This document shows positions 1-7,300 of a DNA stretch of 41,173 bases, piece after piece. Numbering within the stretch: the stretch's first letter is position 1; each line of letters opens with the position of its first letter. The stretch comes from Betaproteobacteria bacterium. GTDB lineage: Bacteria > Pseudomonadota > Gammaproteobacteria > Burkholderiales > SG8-41. Made by a program: the position numbers and the translations under genes. The notes below the pieces were generated by a model that saw only the letters and a list, made by a program, of their open reading frames with translations, searched no databases and was not told the DNA's origin. The stretch is from assembly GCA_025363435.1 (NCBI GenBank), contig JANYDY010000005.1:1-41173 (forward strand), in the 5' to 3' direction.

Positions 1-425
1 AAGGCGCCGCCGACGCGGAACACGTGGTGGGCGAGCATACGGATTGAGCGCTCGCGGTTGGCGATGACGTTCTCGGCGAGTTGCGCAGGCGACAGCTGGC
101 GCGCCAGGCGCTGCGCTGCGTGCAGCACCAGCATCCACTTCGCGAACAGCTGCTCCGGCGGCAGCGGCGTGTGGCCGGTGCCCTGCAGACCGACGAACTC
201 GGCGACGTCTTCCAGATTCATTGCGAACACGTACTGCGCGCCGCGCGCGACGACCGGCACAGTGCGCACGCCGAGCGCCGTCAGCTTTTCGCGGCCGCCG
301 GCATCATTGAGAATGTCGATGGCGACGTAGTCGATACCTTTTTTCGAAAGAAACTCTTTCGCTCGGAGGCAGCTACTTCACCCGGGCTGGGTGAAGAGTA
401 TGAATTTGTCGTCCGGGATATTCAT
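1..425 (-). CDS. Glutaredoxin-like selenoprotein, in-frame TGA read as Sec (3' end outside window)
   Basis: The frame starts at ATG 425-423 with AAGGA seven bases upstream and stays open to the window edge except for one TGA at 380-378. Read as residue 16, the TGA gives FTQPG-U-SSC-LRAKEFLSKKG, the N-terminal beta strand and CxxC helix of a glutaredoxin/thioredoxin fold with Sec replacing the first catalytic Cys (U16, C19). The fold continues with the usual TVP cis-proline motif (residues 55-57) and an acidic strand-helix end near residue 80. From about residue 85 a helical extension follows, with NRERS and LAHHVFR motifs faintly like the DinB four-helix fold; that part is a guess. The probable job is a cytosolic thiol-disulfide or GSH-dependent redox reaction. 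A stem-loop follows the TGA at the right distance. The alternative is a nonsense mutation or sequencing error, but the TGA sits on the catalytic position and the downstream frame is well conserved in character. The gene diverges from a GST-family gene. Confidence 0.8.
345..361 (-). promoter_or_regulatory. Candidate bacterial SECIS hairpin
   Basis: On the minus strand, CGAAAGA-GUU-UCUUUCG forms a perfect 7-bp stem with a three-base loop that begins with G and contains U. It begins 16 nt after the TGA (380-378), so the loop lies 23 nt from the codon. Known bacterial SECIS elements lie directly behind the UGA inside the coding sequence, with an apical loop some 16-37 nt away and a G (often GU) in the loop for SelB binding. 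It overlaps codons 22-27 (AKEFLS), a helix motif common in glutaredoxins, so part of the base order is fixed by protein needs. Confidence 0.65.
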
Positions 426-523
426 GTGTGGATCCTTGCAGGTGAGAGGCCAAGCGTACTATCCGCAACTCCATAACGTCAAGAAGGCTGTCGGCTAGAG
501 TCAGAATGGCGGCAGTGCAATGG

Positions 524-529
524 TATAAT
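524..529 (+). promoter_or_regulatory. Extended -10 promoter element for the GST gene
   Basis: TATAAT preceded by TGG (extended -10 form TGnTATAAT) lies 44 bases upstream of the GST-family start codon. No convincing -35 hexamer is visible at the normal distance, which fits an extended -10 promoter. Confidence 0.5.
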
Positions 530-573
530 TGCGCTTATGAAACGTTGTGCAAACATGAAGAACGGACGAGAGC

Positions 574-1185
574 ATGAAGTTGATTGCAGCGCTCGCCAGC
601 CCGTACAGCCGCAAGGTGCGTATCGTGCTGGCGGAAAAAAAGATTGAATACGAATTCATCATAGATAGTCCTGGCGATCCGGCAACACGTGTTCCCGAAT
701 ACAACCCGCTCGGCAAGATCCCCGTCCTCGTGCTGGATGACGACACGACGCTGTTCGACTCGCGCGTCATTGTTGAATACCTCGACAACGCAAGCCCGGT
801 CAGCCGATTGATTCCAGACGATACGCGCGCGCGCATTCAAGTGCGCCGCTGGGAGGCGCTCGCTGATGGCTGCACCGATGCGGCCAACGCGATTGTGGTG
901 GAAAAGCGGCGTGCGGCGGCTCAACAAAGTTCCGAGTGGATAACCCGTCAGCAGGGCAAAGTTGATCGCGCACTCAAGGCCATGTCGGACGAACTCGGCA
1001 CGCGCGCGTGGTGCAGCGGTGATCATTACAATCTGTCCGATATCGCAACCGGTTGCGCGCTCGGTTATCTGGACTTCCGTTTGGCCGATATCAACTGGCG
1101 CCGCGAATATCCGAATCTCGGCAAGCTGGCGGAAAAGCTGAGCAAACGCGCTTCGTTCGTGGACACGGTGCCGCCGGCCAAATAG
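574..1185 (+). CDS. yibF: YibF-like glutathione S-transferase family protein
   Basis: A 203-residue protein with the two-domain soluble GST layout. Residues 1-75 form the thioredoxin-like domain, with SPYSRKVRI at the active-site turn, NPLGKIPVL carrying the cis-proline and DSRVIVEYL supplying the gamma-glutamyl-binding Asp-Ser. The rest is an all-helical domain containing the family-typical RRWEALADG and NLSDIATGCALGYLDFR stretches. Layout and sequence recall E. coli YibF, a GST-fold protein of unclear substrate. Substrate and activity cannot be read from sequence. It is cytosolic, with no signal peptide. The gene diverges from the candidate selenoprotein, and the shared 148-bp gap holds the start signals for both, so a linked redox role is possible but unproven. 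Confidence 0.85.
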   Translation: MKLIAALASPYSRKVRIVLAEKKIEYEFIIDSPGDPATRVPEYNPLGKIPVLVLDDDTTLFDSRVIVEYLDNASPVSRLIPDDTRARIQVRRWEALADGCTDAANAIVVEKRRAAAQQSSEWITRQQGKVDRALKAMSDELGTRAWCSGDHYNLSDIATGCALGYLDFRLADINWRREYPNLGKLAEKLSKRASFVDTVPPAK

Positions 1186-1208
1186 GCGTTAGTAGCCGCT
1201 GGCCGCGA

Positions 1209-2285
1209 CTACTGAATAATGCCGCCGCCGAGGCAGACGCGGCTTTCGTAGATCACCACTGATTGCCCCGGCGTCACCGCCCATTGCGATTCTGCAAATG
1301 CCATTTCGCATTTGTCGGCACTCACACTATTAATTGTGCATGGCGCATCTTTCTGCCGGTAGCGTGTTTTCGCGTTGTAAACCCAGTTGCAGTGCGGCGC
1401 TTCGCCGCTGATCCAGTTCAAATCGCTGCTGCTGAGCGTGTTTGAAAGCAGGGCGTTGTGTTCGCGCCCCTGCACGACGATCAGCCGGTTGTTGGGCATG
1501 TCTTTCGCCGCCACGTACCAGGCGTCGCCGTCGCCGTCGCGGGTGCCGCCGATGCCGAGGCCTTGACGCTGGCCTATCGTATAGAACATCAGGCCCATAT
1601 GGCGGCCGACCATGCGACCGTCAACGGCCCAGATTTCACCGGGTTCCGACGGTATATAGCGGTTGAGAAATTCGCGAAACGGCCGCTCGCCGATGAAGCA
1701 GATGCCGGTCGAATCCTTTTTCGCAAAATTTGCCAGACCGGCCTTGCGCGCAATCTCGCGCACTTCGCGCTTGTAGATGCCGCCCAGCGGAAACAGCGTT
1801 TTCGACAACTGGCCCTGATTCAGCCGGTAGAGGAAATAACTCTGGTCTTTGCTGCCGTCCTCGGCTTTGAGCAACTGGCAGAGGCTGTCGGTTTCGCGTA
1901 CTTGCGCGTAATGGCCGGTGGCAATGCGTTCGGCGCCCATCGCCATCGCATGATCAAGAAAGGCGCGGAATTTTATTTCGGCATTGCACAGCACGTCCGG
2001 ATTCGGCGTGCGGCCCGATTTGTATTCGCGCAGAAATTCGCTGAAGACGCGGTCTTTGTATTCTTTCGAAAAATTTACCGCTTCGATTTCAATGCCGATA
2101 CGGTCGGCAACCGACACTGCATCGATGAGATCCTGGCGTGAGCTGCAATACTCGTCGTCGTCATCGTCCTCCCAGTTTTTCATGAAAAGGCCGACGACGT
2201 CATAGCCCTGTTCCTTAAGCAGCAAGGCGGCGACCGATGAATCGACCCCGCCCGACATACCAACGACGATGCGCGGTTTGCTCAT
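1209..2285 (-). CDS. mnmA: tRNA-specific 2-thiouridylase MnmA
   Basis: The 358-residue enzyme makes the 2-thio group of s2U34 in tRNAs for Lys, Glu and Gln, using ATP to adenylate the base and sulfur passed along the Tus relay. Visible hallmarks are the PP-loop [10 protein letters not shown] (residues 9-18), the catalytic Cys in NPDVLC (C100) and the second active-site Cys in GICFIG (C196). The frame is open further upstream, but the start used here (2285-2283) begins [13 protein letters not shown] as in the family. Its ATG overlaps the TGA of the nudix gene (ATGA), implying translational coupling. Length is normal. Confidence 0.96.
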   Translation of the reverse strand: MSKPRIVVGMSGGVDSSVAALLLKEQGYDVVGLFMKNWEDDDDDEYCSSRQDLIDAVSVADRIGIEIEAVNFSKEYKDRVFSEFLREYKSGRTPNPDVLCNAEIKFRAFLDHAMAMGAERIATGHYAQVRETDSLCQLLKAEDGSKDQSYFLYRLNQGQLSKTLFPLGGIYKREVREIARKAGLANFAKKDSTGICFIGERPFREFLNRYIPSEPGEIWAVDGRMVGRHMGLMFYTIGQRQGLGIGGTRDGDGDAWYVAAKDMPNNRLIVVQGREHNALLSNTLSSSDLNWISGEAPHCNWVYNAKTRYRQKDAPCTINSVSADKCEMAFAESQWAVTPGQSVVIYESRVCLGGGIIQ

Positions 2286-2758
2286 GCTTGCGGCGCGTAG
2301 CGGCGCGCGAGTTCGAGCGGGTAGCGTGTGCCAGCGAGAAAATCGTCGATGCATTGCATGACCAGCGGCGAGCGATGTTGTGCGCGGCTGGCGCGGATTT
2401 CATCGACACTCATCCACGCGTGCCGGATGATGCCGGCGTCGAGCGCGCGCGCCGCATCATAACTGGTGACTCGGCCGGCAAAAGCGAAACGCATATAGGT
2501 GACGCCTGCTGATTGTTTGTGGTGACTGTGGTGATATATGCCGAGCAGCGATTCAGGCTGGAAATGATGCGCGCTTTCTTCGAGTGTTTCGCGGACAACG
2601 GCCGCGGTCAGCGTTTCGCCCAGTTCCAGATGACCGGCCGGTTGATTGAACAGCGCACCGCGTTCGGTTTCTTCTTCGATCAGCAGGAATTTGCCGTCCC
2701 GCTCAATGACAGCGGCAACGGTGACTTCGGGCTTCCAGATGGTTGTGGTGGCTTGCAT
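2282..2758 (-). CDS. nudJ: NudJ-type Nudix hydrolase
   Basis: A 158-residue cytosolic Nudix protein. The full Nudix box lies at residues 42-64, from GHLELGE to RETLEES, with the metal-binding Glu residues in place. E. coli NudJ is a phosphatase acting on thiamin pyrophosphate intermediates and nucleoside di- and triphosphates, and its gene also sits directly upstream of mnmA. The same order is kept here, with the stop codon overlapping the mnmA start, which supports the NudJ assignment over other Nudix types. The exact substrate is inferred from the family. Confidence 0.88.
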   Translation of the reverse strand: MQATTTIWKPEVTVAAVIERDGKFLLIEEETERGALFNQPAGHLELGETLTAAVVRETLEESAHHFQPESLLGIYHHSHHKQSAGVTYMRFAFAGRVTSYDAARALDAGIIRHAWMSVDEIRASRAQHRSPLVMQCIDDFLAGTRYPLELARRYAPQA

Positions 2759-2876
2759 AACGCCGATTTTATCGCCTTGTCGCTACATACCCAAAGCGGA
2801 GCGCCGGCCGGGGTTGATTGAGCGCGGGTTTAGCCGCGATATATCCGTTCCGGCCTCTCACGCAGGCAATAAAAAA

Positions 2877-2900
2877 GGCAGGGGAGAACCCCTGCCTTTT
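2877..2900 (-). terminator. Rho-independent terminator of the first Lys-rich micro-protein gene
   Basis: An 8-bp perfect stem (GGCAGGGG / CCCCTGCC, loop of four) lies just downstream of the micro-protein stop codon. On the minus strand it is followed by a run of six T (plus-strand 2871-2876). Confidence 0.85.
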
Positions 2901-2916
2901 CGTGAAGTCGAAAAGC

Positions 2917-3042
2917 TTACTTCTTCTTTTCTTCTTTCTTTTCTTCTTTTTTCGGCTCGTCTTTTTTCGCGTCAGCAGCAAACGTGCCGAACGAACCAAG
3001 GATAAACGCACCAGCGACCAGAGCAGCGAGCAGCTTCTTCAT
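2917..3042 (-). CDS. Secreted Lys/Glu-rich micro-protein 1 (41 aa)
   Basis: A 41-residue product too short for most gene callers. It starts MKKLLAALVAGAF and has a textbook Sec signal peptide ending near TFAA. The mature tail is about 18 residues, built almost only of Lys and Glu with one Asp-Glu-Pro (DAKKDEPKKEEKKEEKKK). AGAGGG lies seven bases upstream of the ATG and a strong terminator follows the stop, so it is its own transcription unit. The function is unknown. A highly charged exported peptide could bind metal, nucleic acid or envelope polymers. A paralogue with the same AADAKKDEPKKE junction lies at 6657-6806, and the two bracket the TonB/receptor genes. Confidence 0.82.
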   Translation of the reverse strand: MKKLLAALVAGAFILGSFGTFAADAKKDEPKKEEKKEEKKK

Positions 3043-3376
3043 TTTGTTTCCCTCTCAAGTTTATATTGATGGATCACCAACACGGCTCTATGCGCAGCCA
3101 GCTAAACAGGCAGCGCACGATATCCTGAATTGGCCGGCGAAATATATAACATGCTGTTTACATTTGCAAATCCATTTACGAGGCCTCCTATGCGGCAAGC
3201 GTCAAGCGCGCCCGGCTCAGCTGACCGCATCGGCGATCGGCAGTTTTGCGCTGATTTCTCTACTTGCGACGGTGTGCTCGGTCGGGCGAGGGTTCAGTCT
3301 GAAAGTGCTTACTTTTTAATGGCATAATATTCAGCTAAGCGGTCGTCTATCGCCCCTTTGCGCCGCATTGAAAAAC
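3043..3376. other. Intergenic region between micro-protein 1 and tonB
   Basis: About 330 bp, more AT-rich than the flanking genes, holding the divergent start signals of micro-protein 1 (minus) and tonB (plus). A CATAAT hexamer at 3323-3328 is a possible -10 for tonB, without a clear -35. No convincing Fur box or coding frame was seen. Confidence 0.5.
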
Positions 3377-4093
3377 ATGCCCATTTCCGGAAATCGCGAA
3401 CCCGAAATCGACGGCCATCGCGCCGCGCCGGTGCTTGCCCCGGCATTGTTGATTTCGCTGGCAGTGCATGCGGCAACGGCTGTATTGCTGTTTCAGGCGC
3501 TGCAGCATTTACCGCTTAAGCTGCCGCAACCGCTGACGGTTACCCTGGTCGAAGCGACGCCGCTGGTTGCGCCGGCGGTCGAAGTGCCGCCAGTGCCGCC
3601 ACGTGTGCACCGCCACGATCCTTTCGTTCCGCAGCGCACGCCGCAACCGGTACTGACTGTGCAGCGCGCACCGGTTGCCGAGACGCTGGTGGTCGAGCGT
3701 GCGGCGGCAGCACCGGTGGTTGCCGCGCCGGCGGTCGAAACGCCGCCCTTGCCGGCGGCAGTCACAAAAATCGCGGCGGCGCCGGTAGCACCGGTGCGCG
3801 CTGAAGTCATCGAGCCGCCGCATTTCAACGTCGCCTATTTGAATAATCCGCGCCCCGCCTATCCGCCGATGGCACGCCGCCTCGGCATTGAGGGTCTGGT
3901 GGTGCTGCGCGTACAGGTCAGCGCCAAAGGCACGCCGGAGCAGGTCGCGGTGGCGCAGACCTCGGGCACACCGGTGCTCGACGAAGCTGCACTGCGTGCA
4001 GTGGAGGGCTGGTCGTTCGTGCCGGCCCGGCTCGGCGAAAAGCCGATAGCGCATGCGGTCGATGTACCTGTGCGCTTCCAGCTCAAAAATTAA
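3377..4093 (+). CDS. tonB: TonB-family energy transducer
   Basis: The 238-residue protein has a short cytoplasmic N-terminus, one membrane anchor (about LAPALLISLAVHAATAVLLF), a long Pro/Ala/Val-rich periplasmic spacer and a C-terminal TonB domain from about residue 155 (NNPRPAYPPMARRLGIEG, ending VDVPVRFQLKN). It would carry proton-motive-force energy from ExbB-ExbD to outer-membrane receptors. The ATG at 3377 is preferred over the in-frame TTG at 3368; neither has a strong ribosome-binding site. No exbB or exbD lies in the window, so it must share a complex encoded elsewhere. The adjacent receptor gene suggests a dedicated partner. Confidence 0.9.
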   Translation: MPISGNREPEIDGHRAAPVLAPALLISLAVHAATAVLLFQALQHLPLKLPQPLTVTLVEATPLVAPAVEVPPVPPRVHRHDPFVPQRTPQPVLTVQRAPVAETLVVERAAAAPVVAAPAVETPPLPAAVTKIAAAPVAPVRAEVIEPPHFNVAYLNNPRPAYPPMARRLGIEGLVVLRVQVSAKGTPEQVAVAQTSGTPVLDEAALRAVEGWSFVPARLGEKPIAHAVDVPVRFQLKN

Positions 4094-4131
4094 TCAGCTC
4101 CGGTTCATCGTGCCGGTTCGCCACTAAGGCA

Positions 4132-4161
4132 TTGAAATACTATACCAGGGGATAGTATATT
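4132..4161 (+). promoter_or_regulatory. Promoter of the FrmR/RcnR-type regulator and receptor operon
   Basis: TTGAAA (4132-4137) and TATATT (4156-4161) are separated by 18 bases and followed by the regulator start codon at 4188 with a GGAGG site. The operator palindrome fills the spacer, so a bound repressor would block RNA polymerase. Confidence 0.6.
4137..4158 (+). promoter_or_regulatory. FrmR/RcnR-type operator
   Basis: The inverted repeat ATACTAT-ACCAGGGG-ATAGTAT has perfect 7-bp arms around a core with a G tract. CsoR/RcnR/FrmR-family repressors use this architecture of AT-rich inverted arms around a G/C run. It sits directly upstream of a gene of that family, so autoregulation is the natural reading. 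Confidence 0.7.
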
Positions 4162-4187
4162 TAATTTTCTTAAAACGGAGGATATTC

Positions 4188-4460
4188 ATGGCGCACGCAT
4201 TGCATGAAAAAAGCAGGGTACTGGCGCGCATACGCAGGATTCGCGGTCAGGCCGAAGCGCTGGAGAAGGCTGTTGCACAGGGCGCGGATTATTCCGTGAT
4301 GTTGCAGCAGATTGCGGCGATTCGCGGCGCCGCCAGCGGTTTGCTGACGACCGTGCTGGAGGAGCAGATCCACGCGCACGAAGTGTCGCCGGTGCCGGCC
4401 AGGCATCATCATCTTGAGCACCGGCAACTGATACATCTGTTGAAAGTGTGTTTGCGCTGA
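4188..4460 (+). CDS. FrmR/RcnR-family transcriptional repressor lacking the conserved Cys
   Basis: A 90-residue all-helical regulator of the CsoR/RcnR/FrmR superfamily, recognised by ARIRRIRGQAEALEKAV and the near-invariant LQQIAAIRGAASGL. These proteins are tetramers that leave DNA on binding Ni/Co, Cu(I), formaldehyde or similar. The family's invariant Cys at the start of helix 2 is Tyr35 here (GADYSVMLQQ), and the only Cys is at residue 88. His is unusually frequent: H3, H6, H62, H64 and the HHH plus H78 group. An all-His/Glu metal site, for example for Ni, Co or Zn, is therefore more likely than thiol chemistry. It has a GGAGG ribosome-binding site, its own operator, and the receptor gene follows closely. 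Confidence 0.85.
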   Translation: MAHALHEKSRVLARIRRIRGQAEALEKAVAQGADYSVMLQQIAAIRGAASGLLTTVLEEQIHAHEVSPVPARHHHLEHRQLIHLLKVCLR

Positions 4461-4497
4461 TGTTTTTTTCGGGTGGATGCGGCTGAAGGGCAGGGGG

Positions 4498-6573
4498 ATG
4501 CAATTTCCGCGCGTCATTGAGAAGCCGGTGCAACTGCTGGCATGCACAGTGGCCGCATGTTTTACGTCGGCCGTTTTTGCAGCGGGCGTGCAAACGCTGG
4601 ATACCGTCGAAGTCGTTGATGCCGTAGACGATCTGATCGGCAGTGCTACCGCGGCGACCCAGGGCACGGTGATTCGCGAGCAGATTGAAGCGCGACCGAA
4701 TTACCGGTCCGGTGAAATTCTTGAGGCCGCGCCCGGCGTGATCGTCACCCAGCACAGCGGTGAAGGTAAAGCCAACCAGTATTTTCTGCGTGGCATCAAT
4801 CTCGATCACGGCACTGATATTGCGATCACGGTTGACGGCATGCCGGTCAATCAACGCACGCACGGTCACGGTCAGGGTTACAGCGATTTGAATTTCCTGA
4901 TTACCGACGTCGTGAGCGGGCTGCAATACAAGAAGGGGCCTTATTACGCAGACGAGGGCGATTTTTCCTCGGCCGGCGCGATGAATCGGCAATTGCCTTA
5001 CTATCTTGACAAGGGCATCGCGGAAATCGGCGCTGGCGGGCTTGGTTATCGCCGTGCGCTGATCGCAGACTCACCCAAGGCCGGTAACGGCAATCTGCTT
5101 TATGCGCTTGAGCTGTTTCATGCCGACGGGCCGTCGACCAATCCCGACGACTATCGCAAGTTCAACGCCATGCTGCGTTACGCCGAGGGCACCGCACAAA
5201 ACGGATTCAGTGTTACGGCGATGGGCTATCAGGGAACCTGGAACGCAACCAACCAGATTCCGAAGCGTGCGGTAGACGCCGGGCTGATCGGGCGCTTTGA
5301 TTCGCTGGATCCCTCCGACGGCGGGCAGGCCAGCCGTTTCAGTGTTTCGGCGGCGTGGAATAAAACCGGCGAAAAATCCGCCAGCTCGGCGAACGCTTTT
5401 GTCATTCGCAGCAAGCTCAATCTGTGGAACAACTTCACCTTCTTTCAGGACGACCCGGTCAACGGCGATCAGTTCGAGCAGACGGACCGGCGCATCACGA
5501 CGGGGTTCAATGCTAAACATACTTTGTTCGGCAAATGGGGCGGGCGCGAGGTCGAAAACACTTTCGGTATTCAGACGCGCAATGACAACATCGATGTCGG
5601 GCTGTTCAACACCGTGCAGCGTGCGCGCATCGGTACGACGCGCGCCGATCACGTCGTCGAAACCAGCGGCGCCGTCTATTATCAGAACAGCCTGCGCTGG
5701 AACAACCGGTTCCGGACGGTGGCGGGTTTGCGCGCGGACTATTATCGCGGCGACGTGACGAGTGACAATCCGCTCAATTCCGGCCGGGCTAATGATCATA
5801 TGTTGAGCCCGAAGCTTGCGCTGATATTCGGACCGTGGTCGAAGACCGAGTATTACCTGAATTACGGGCGCGGATTTCACAGCAATGACGTGCGCGGCGC
5901 GACCATCAGCGTCGATCCGAAAAATCCCGCCAATGCGGCGACGCGCGAAGCCCTGCTGGTGCGCGCGACCGGCTACGAAGCCGGATTGCGCACGACGTTC
6001 GTTCCGCACCTGCAAACTTCGCTGGCGGTGTTCCGGCTGGATATCCAGTCGGAACTGTTGTTCCAGGGCGACTCAGGAACCACTGCCGACAGCGGGCGCC
6101 CGAGTCAGCGCGTCGGCTTTGAGCTCTCCAATTTGTATACGCCGAATTCGTGGTTGATGCTGGACGCCGACATTGCTTATACGCGCGCGCGTTTCTCCGG
6201 CATTGATGCTGCAGGGGCGGGCGACCGTGTGCCGGGGGCGATTCAGGGTGTGGGTACGTTGACCGCGGCGATCAATAATCTGGGGCCTTATTCCGGCAGT
6301 CTGCGTCTGCGGTATTTCGGCCCGCGCCCGTTGATTGAAGACAATTCATTGCGCTCAAATTCAACCACTTTGCTGTCGGCCAGGGCCGGCTATAAATTCG
6401 ACAAAAGAATTCGCCTTCAGCTGGACGCCTTCAATCTGCTGAACCGGCGTTCCAGCCAGATCGACTACGCCTATACCTCGCAATTGCGCGGCGAGGCGGC
6501 ACCGGTCAACGACATTCATTTTCATCCGACCGAACCGCGTTCGGTGCGGCTGGCATTGATCACCAGTTTTTGA
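4498..6573 (+). CDS. TonB-dependent outer-membrane receptor
   Basis: About 691 residues. An N-terminal signal peptide (MQFPRVIEKP to FAAG) precedes a plug domain with GEILEAAPGVIVTQHSGEGKANQYFLRGINLD and ITVDGMPVN, then a 22-strand-type barrel ending in the terminal Phe (LALITSF) needed for BAM recognition. The start at 4498 has AAGGG seven bases upstream; an in-frame ATG at 4477 is less likely. The plug has a His-rich loop (QRTHGHGQGYSD) that may contact metal or a metal complex. The gene lies 37 bp after the regulator, so both should be one transcript under the operator. The substrate is not identifiable from sequence. The RcnR-like regulator points to a metal such as Ni or Co rather than Fe-siderophores. 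Confidence 0.92.
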   Translation: MQFPRVIEKPVQLLACTVAACFTSAVFAAGVQTLDTVEVVDAVDDLIGSATAATQGTVIREQIEARPNYRSGEILEAAPGVIVTQHSGEGKANQYFLRGINLDHGTDIAITVDGMPVNQRTHGHGQGYSDLNFLITDVVSGLQYKKGPYYADEGDFSSAGAMNRQLPYYLDKGIAEIGAGGLGYRRALIADSPKAGNGNLLYALELFHADGPSTNPDDYRKFNAMLRYAEGTAQNGFSVTAMGYQGTWNATNQIPKRAVDAGLIGRFDSLDPSDGGQASRFSVSAAWNKTGEKSASSANAFVIRSKLNLWNNFTFFQDDPVNGDQFEQTDRRITTGFNAKHTLFGKWGGREVENTFGIQTRNDNIDVGLFNTVQRARIGTTRADHVVETSGAVYYQNSLRWNNRFRTVAGLRADYYRGDVTSDNPLNSGRANDHMLSPKLALIFGPWSKTEYYLNYGRGFHSNDVRGATISVDPKNPANAATREALLVRATGYEAGLRTTFVPHLQTSLAVFRLDIQSELLFQGDSGTTADSGRPSQRVGFELSNLYTPNSWLMLDADIAYTRARFSGIDAAGAGDRVPGAIQGVGTLTAAINNLGPYSGSLRLRYFGPRPLIEDNSLRSNSTTLLSARAGYKFDKRIRLQLDAFNLLNRRSSQIDYAYTSQLRGEAAPVNDIHFHPTEPRSVRLALITSF

Positions 6574-6610
6574 AGCGGGTGGCGCCGGCACTGCCGGCGA
6601 CAGGCAATAA

Positions 6611-6640
6611 AAAACGGCAGGGTATAAACCCTGCCGTTTT
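6611..6640. terminator. Bidirectional terminator between the receptor gene and micro-protein 2
   Basis: A perfect 12-bp stem (AAAACGGCAGGG / CCCTGCCGTTTT) with a six-base loop carries A and T runs on both sides. It can end the receptor operon on plus and micro-protein 2 on minus. Confidence 0.85.
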
Positions 6641-6656
6641 TCTGAAAGCAAGAATA

Positions 6657-6806
6657 TTACTTCTTGTCTTTCTTCATTTCTTCTTTCTTCATTTCTTCTT
6701 TTTTGGCTTCTTTCTTCGGCTCGTCTTTCTTGGCATCGGCCGCGAAAACAGAGACGGTACCCAGCGCGAACATAGCAGCGAAAATTGCAGCAAGCAGTTT
6801 GCTCAT
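6657..6806 (-). CDS. Secreted Lys/Glu-rich micro-protein 2 (49 aa)
   Basis: Paralogue of the 41-residue product at 2917-3042. A Sec signal (MSKLLAAIFAAMFALG to VFAA) is followed by a mature tail of roughly 26 residues that begins with the same DAKKDEPKKE and continues with two KEEMKK units. AGAGG lies seven bases upstream of the ATG and a perfect terminator follows. The Met residues spaced through the Lys/Glu repeats are absent from copy 1 and could be metal ligands; that is speculation. The function is unknown. Confidence 0.82.
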   Translation of the reverse strand: MSKLLAAIFAAMFALGTVSVFAADAKKDEPKKEAKKEEMKKEEMKKDKK

Positions 6807-6949
6807 TTTTTTTCCTCTTTGGTTTGATGAAAACTACGTCCTTGGAACTACGACCGTATTGCGGTCACAGCAGTTAACGCGTTCGATGCCACGGCGGTTG
6901 ACGTACTTTTGCTGTTGCTAAAACAGCTGCCCGGTCTGCTAGACCATCA

Positions 6950-6969
6950 TGTTTTATTGTTATAAAACA
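6950..6969. repeat. 20-bp AT-rich palindrome
   Basis: TGTTTTAT-TGTT-ATAAAACA has perfect 8-bp arms. It lies between micro-protein 2 and the terminator of micro-protein 3. It could be an operator or a weak hairpin; no T run decides for a terminator. Confidence 0.35.
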
Positions 6970-6983
6970 AGCATGTAAAAAAT

Positions 6984-7008
6984 AAAAGGCAGGGGTGACC
7001 TGCCTTTT
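6984..7008 (-). terminator. Terminator of micro-protein 3
   Basis: A 10-bp perfect stem (AAAAGGCAGG / CCTGCCTTTT) with a five-base loop lies just past the micro-protein 3 stop. The stem shares the GGCAGG core with the terminators of copies 1 and 2, which supports common ancestry of the three units. Confidence 0.8.
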
Positions 7009-7025
7009 ATGATGTTGGTGCTCGC

Positions 7026-7196
7026 TTACTTTTTAGTGGGTTTCTTGGTTTTCTTGGCTTTCGCCGGTTTTTTTGCCTTGTCCGATTTCTTGGCTGATGC
7101 TTTGGGCGCGTCGCCTCCAGCGCCTTCAGCAGCGATGGCCGTCAGCGATCCGGCGGCAAATACGGCGGCAACCAGCATCGTAAGAAATTTGCGCAT
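7026..7196 (-). CDS. Secreted Lys-rich micro-protein 3 (56 aa)
   Basis: A Sec signal peptide (MRKFLTMLVAAVFAAGSLTAIAA) is followed by about 33 residues rich in Lys, Ala and Pro (SAKKSDKAKKPAKAKKTKKP), resembling the tail of histone H1-like proteins but exported. AAGGA lies upstream of the ATG. It differs from copies 1 and 2 by lacking Glu, so its net charge is far more positive. It is the third short exported basic protein within 4.3 kb. The function is unknown; envelope polyanion binding or stress buffering are possibilities. Confidence 0.78.
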   Translation of the reverse strand: MRKFLTMLVAAVFAAGSLTAIAAEGAGGDAPKASAKKSDKAKKPAKAKKTKKPTKK

Positions 7197-7300
7197 ATGT
7201 GTTTTTCCTTCACAAAAATATTATTGGTCTATGACGGAATACTGTCGTATTGCCACATCAAAAAACGCGCGTTCGGTGCGCGTTGGCGGGATAGTCTACT

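Noticed and set aside
81-476. Plus-strand frames of 90-131 codons at the left end
   Set aside because: They are opposite the selenoprotein frame, have no family resemblance, and lie on the complement of a clear redoxin fold.
2921-2960. CTT/TTC-rich stretch as a simple-sequence repeat or CRISPR-like array
   Set aside because: It is the Lys/Glu codon run of micro-protein 1 read on the other strand; no spacer structure.
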